This document shows, piece after piece, positions 13,668 through 14,257 of a DNA stretch of 14,257 nucleotides (position 1 is its first letter; each line of letters starts with the position of its first letter). The notes beneath the pieces are model-generated. The model had not been told where the DNA came from. It did not search any database and saw only the letters and a program-made list of their open reading frames with translations. The position numbers and the translations under genes were made by a program. The stretch comes from M55B174 sp964618065 (GTDB lineage: Bacteria > Patescibacteriota > Minisyncoccia > CAIUEV01 > JAHKAQ01), in contig CAZTZK010000042.1 in assembly GCA_964618065.1 (NCBI GenBank), positions 1 to 14,257 of the forward strand, written 5' to 3'.

Positions 13668-13940
13668 ATGGTACTCAATATCCAGATCAAAAAAAATTTG
13701 AAGATAATCTTAATTTTAAAGGAGAAAAATAAAATTATTGATAAGATAAATTGGCAAGACAAACAAAATCTTTTAGAAAAGCTTTTGCCTCAAATTGATT
13801 TATTGCTTAGCAAAAACCAATTATCAGTTCAAGATTTAGAAAATATTAATTTAAAAATCGCAATTGAAGAAAGTTATTCTACCTACAGAATTGCAAAAGC
13901 TACGGGGGAAACTTTAAAGTATTGTCTAAAAAAGAAGTAA
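13668..13940 (+). CDS. Small protein resembling the N-terminal part of TsaB (t6A biosynthesis)
   Basis: A 90-residue protein. It follows the layout of the first about 90 residues of TsaB, the dimerisation partner of TsaD in t6A37 synthesis. A beta hairpin ('LKIILILKEKNKIIDKINW') is followed by a helix 'LLEKLLPQIDLLLSKNQLSVQDLENI', matching the TsaB pattern LLPxIDxLLxxxxLxxxDLxxI. Then comes 'IAIEESYSTYRIAKATGETLKYCL' where TsaB has IAVGxGPGSFTGLRIGxATAKGLA. The Gly-rich signature is degraded (EESYSTYRIAK) and the N-terminal 'AIDTS' is missing. The C-terminal half of TsaB is absent, so it is either a remnant or a reduced stand-alone subunit. An upstream TTG start (13641) would add nine residues; I prefer the ATG. 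No Shine-Dalgarno site. The assignment rests on my reading of the pattern and is moderate. Confidence 0.55.
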   Translation: MVLNIQIKKNLKIILILKEKNKIIDKINWQDKQNLLEKLLPQIDLLLSKNQLSVQDLENINLKIAIEESYSTYRIAKATGETLKYCLKKK

Positions 13941-13996
13941 AATTAATTTTTTATTGAAATAAGGAGAGATTGTTCTTTAAAAAATAATATTTTGAA

Positions 13997-14005
13997 AAAG
14001 GAGGT
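13997..14005 (+). promoter_or_regulatory. Strong Shine-Dalgarno site of the last ORF
   Basis: AAAGGAGGT lies six bases before the ATG at 14012. It is the best ribosome binding site in the window and the main support for the small ORF that follows. Confidence 0.8.
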
Positions 14006-14011
14006 AGCGCG

Positions 14012-14257
14012 ATGAATTCAAATTTTTTACTAATAGTAGGAATGTCAGCAGGGTTTTTAGGAATGCTCATTTTTGTTTTAGTTTTACTTTTTAGCGCTTT
14101 AAAGCAGGTTGATCATTTTAAGAAAAAAATAGGCATTCTGGCAAGCATTTTTTTTATTATGTCAAAGCAAAGTGATAATGTCCTACCTGAGCAAAGTAGA
14201 AATGTCCTACCTAGGGTAATTTATGTTTTTTGTTTTATGATTAGAAATATCTATCTA
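14012..14257 (+). CDS. Small membrane protein, runs off the window; may be fused to a repeat
   Basis: The frame opens 'MNSNFLLIVGMSAGFLGMLIFVLVLLFSALKQ', one clear membrane helix (about residues 5-30), then 'VDHFKKKIGILASIFFIMSKQ'. It continues without a stop to the window edge, so at least 82 codons are open. From about residue 52 the frame runs through a 24-base tandem repeat, giving 'SDNVLPEQSRNVLPR', which does not look like ordinary protein sequence. The true gene may therefore be interrupted here by a mobile-element end. The excellent Shine-Dalgarno site argues that the start is real. I do not recognise the family. Confidence 0.5.
   Translation, partial: MNSNFLLIVGMSAGFLGMLIFVLVLLFSALKQVDHFKKKIGILASIFFIMSKQSDNVLPEQSRNVLPRVIYVFCFMIRNIYL
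14167..14214 (+). repeat. Two tandem 24-bp direct repeats, possibly an insertion-sequence end
   Basis: Copies 14167-14190 and 14191-14214 are directly adjacent and agree at 19 of 24 positions. They share GCAAAGT at the start and AATGTCCTACCT in the middle. Repeated AATGTCCTAC-type motifs remind me of transposase-binding repeats at the ends of some DDE-transposase elements, but no transposase gene is visible before the window stops. Confidence 0.6.

Noticed and set aside
1..14257. Recoded TGA (genetic code 4 or 25)
   Set aside because: No long gene contains an in-frame TGA and miaA ends with TGA at the expected family length.
1..14257. CRISPR array or rRNA gene
   Set aside because: No regularly spaced direct repeats and no rRNA-like sequence were seen on either strand; the only tandem repeat is the two-unit one at 14167-14214.

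Overview
The window is AT-rich and densely coded, and most likely comes from a candidate phyla radiation (Patescibacteria, probably Parcubacteria-type) bacterium. This is inferred from the lean bacterial gene set, a short Cys-rich membrane protein of a kind common in those genomes, an rplY gene with a long acidic tail, small GC-rich palindromic repeats scattered between AT-rich genes, and an almost complete lack of Shine-Dalgarno (SD) sites. The standard bacterial code fits: miaA ends in TGA and no long gene has an in-frame TGA.

Positions 1-5802 (+ strand): a membrane-anchored protein of unknown function, a RodA-type SEDS peptidoglycan polymerase, a small zinc-ribbon protein almost joined to ribosomal protein bL25, a secreted coiled-coil/lytic transglycosylase fusion, and a GT4 glycosyltransferase. 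Most of these are envelope functions.

Positions 5803-6178: a sigma-70-like promoter drives a decayed tRNA-Thr copy, split in its D-loop by a perfect 20-bp GC palindrome, and then a full-length tRNA-Thr(UGU). A bidirectional terminator closes the unit and faces the converging minus-strand genes.

Positions 6179-13334 (- strand): HU, then, in transcription order from the right, thrS, miaB, miaA, rny (RNase Y) and ymdB. This is an RNA-metabolism cluster: Thr-tRNA charging, i6A/ms2i6A synthesis at tRNA position 37, and mRNA decay. Small palindromes sit in several gaps, and one REP-like palindrome supplies the C-terminal codons of miaB.

Positions 13335-13667: the thrS leader. On the minus strand it carries a T-box riboswitch, with the UGGAACC bulge inside a perfect two-helix antiterminator, followed by an intrinsic terminator and preceded by a good promoter. 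The variable bulge base (A) is complementary to the discriminator U73 of the tRNA-Thr in this window. The ThrRS it controls lacks the TGS domain and all four conserved editing-site residues.

Positions 13668-14257 (+ strand): a 90-residue protein resembling the N-terminal part of TsaB (t6A pathway), then a small membrane-protein ORF that runs off the window through a 24-bp tandem repeat that may mark a mobile-element end.

The strongest observations are the threonine T-box with its matching tRNA, the editing-site-less ThrRS, and the palindrome-split duplicate tRNA beside a tRNA-Thr with an unusual T-arm.
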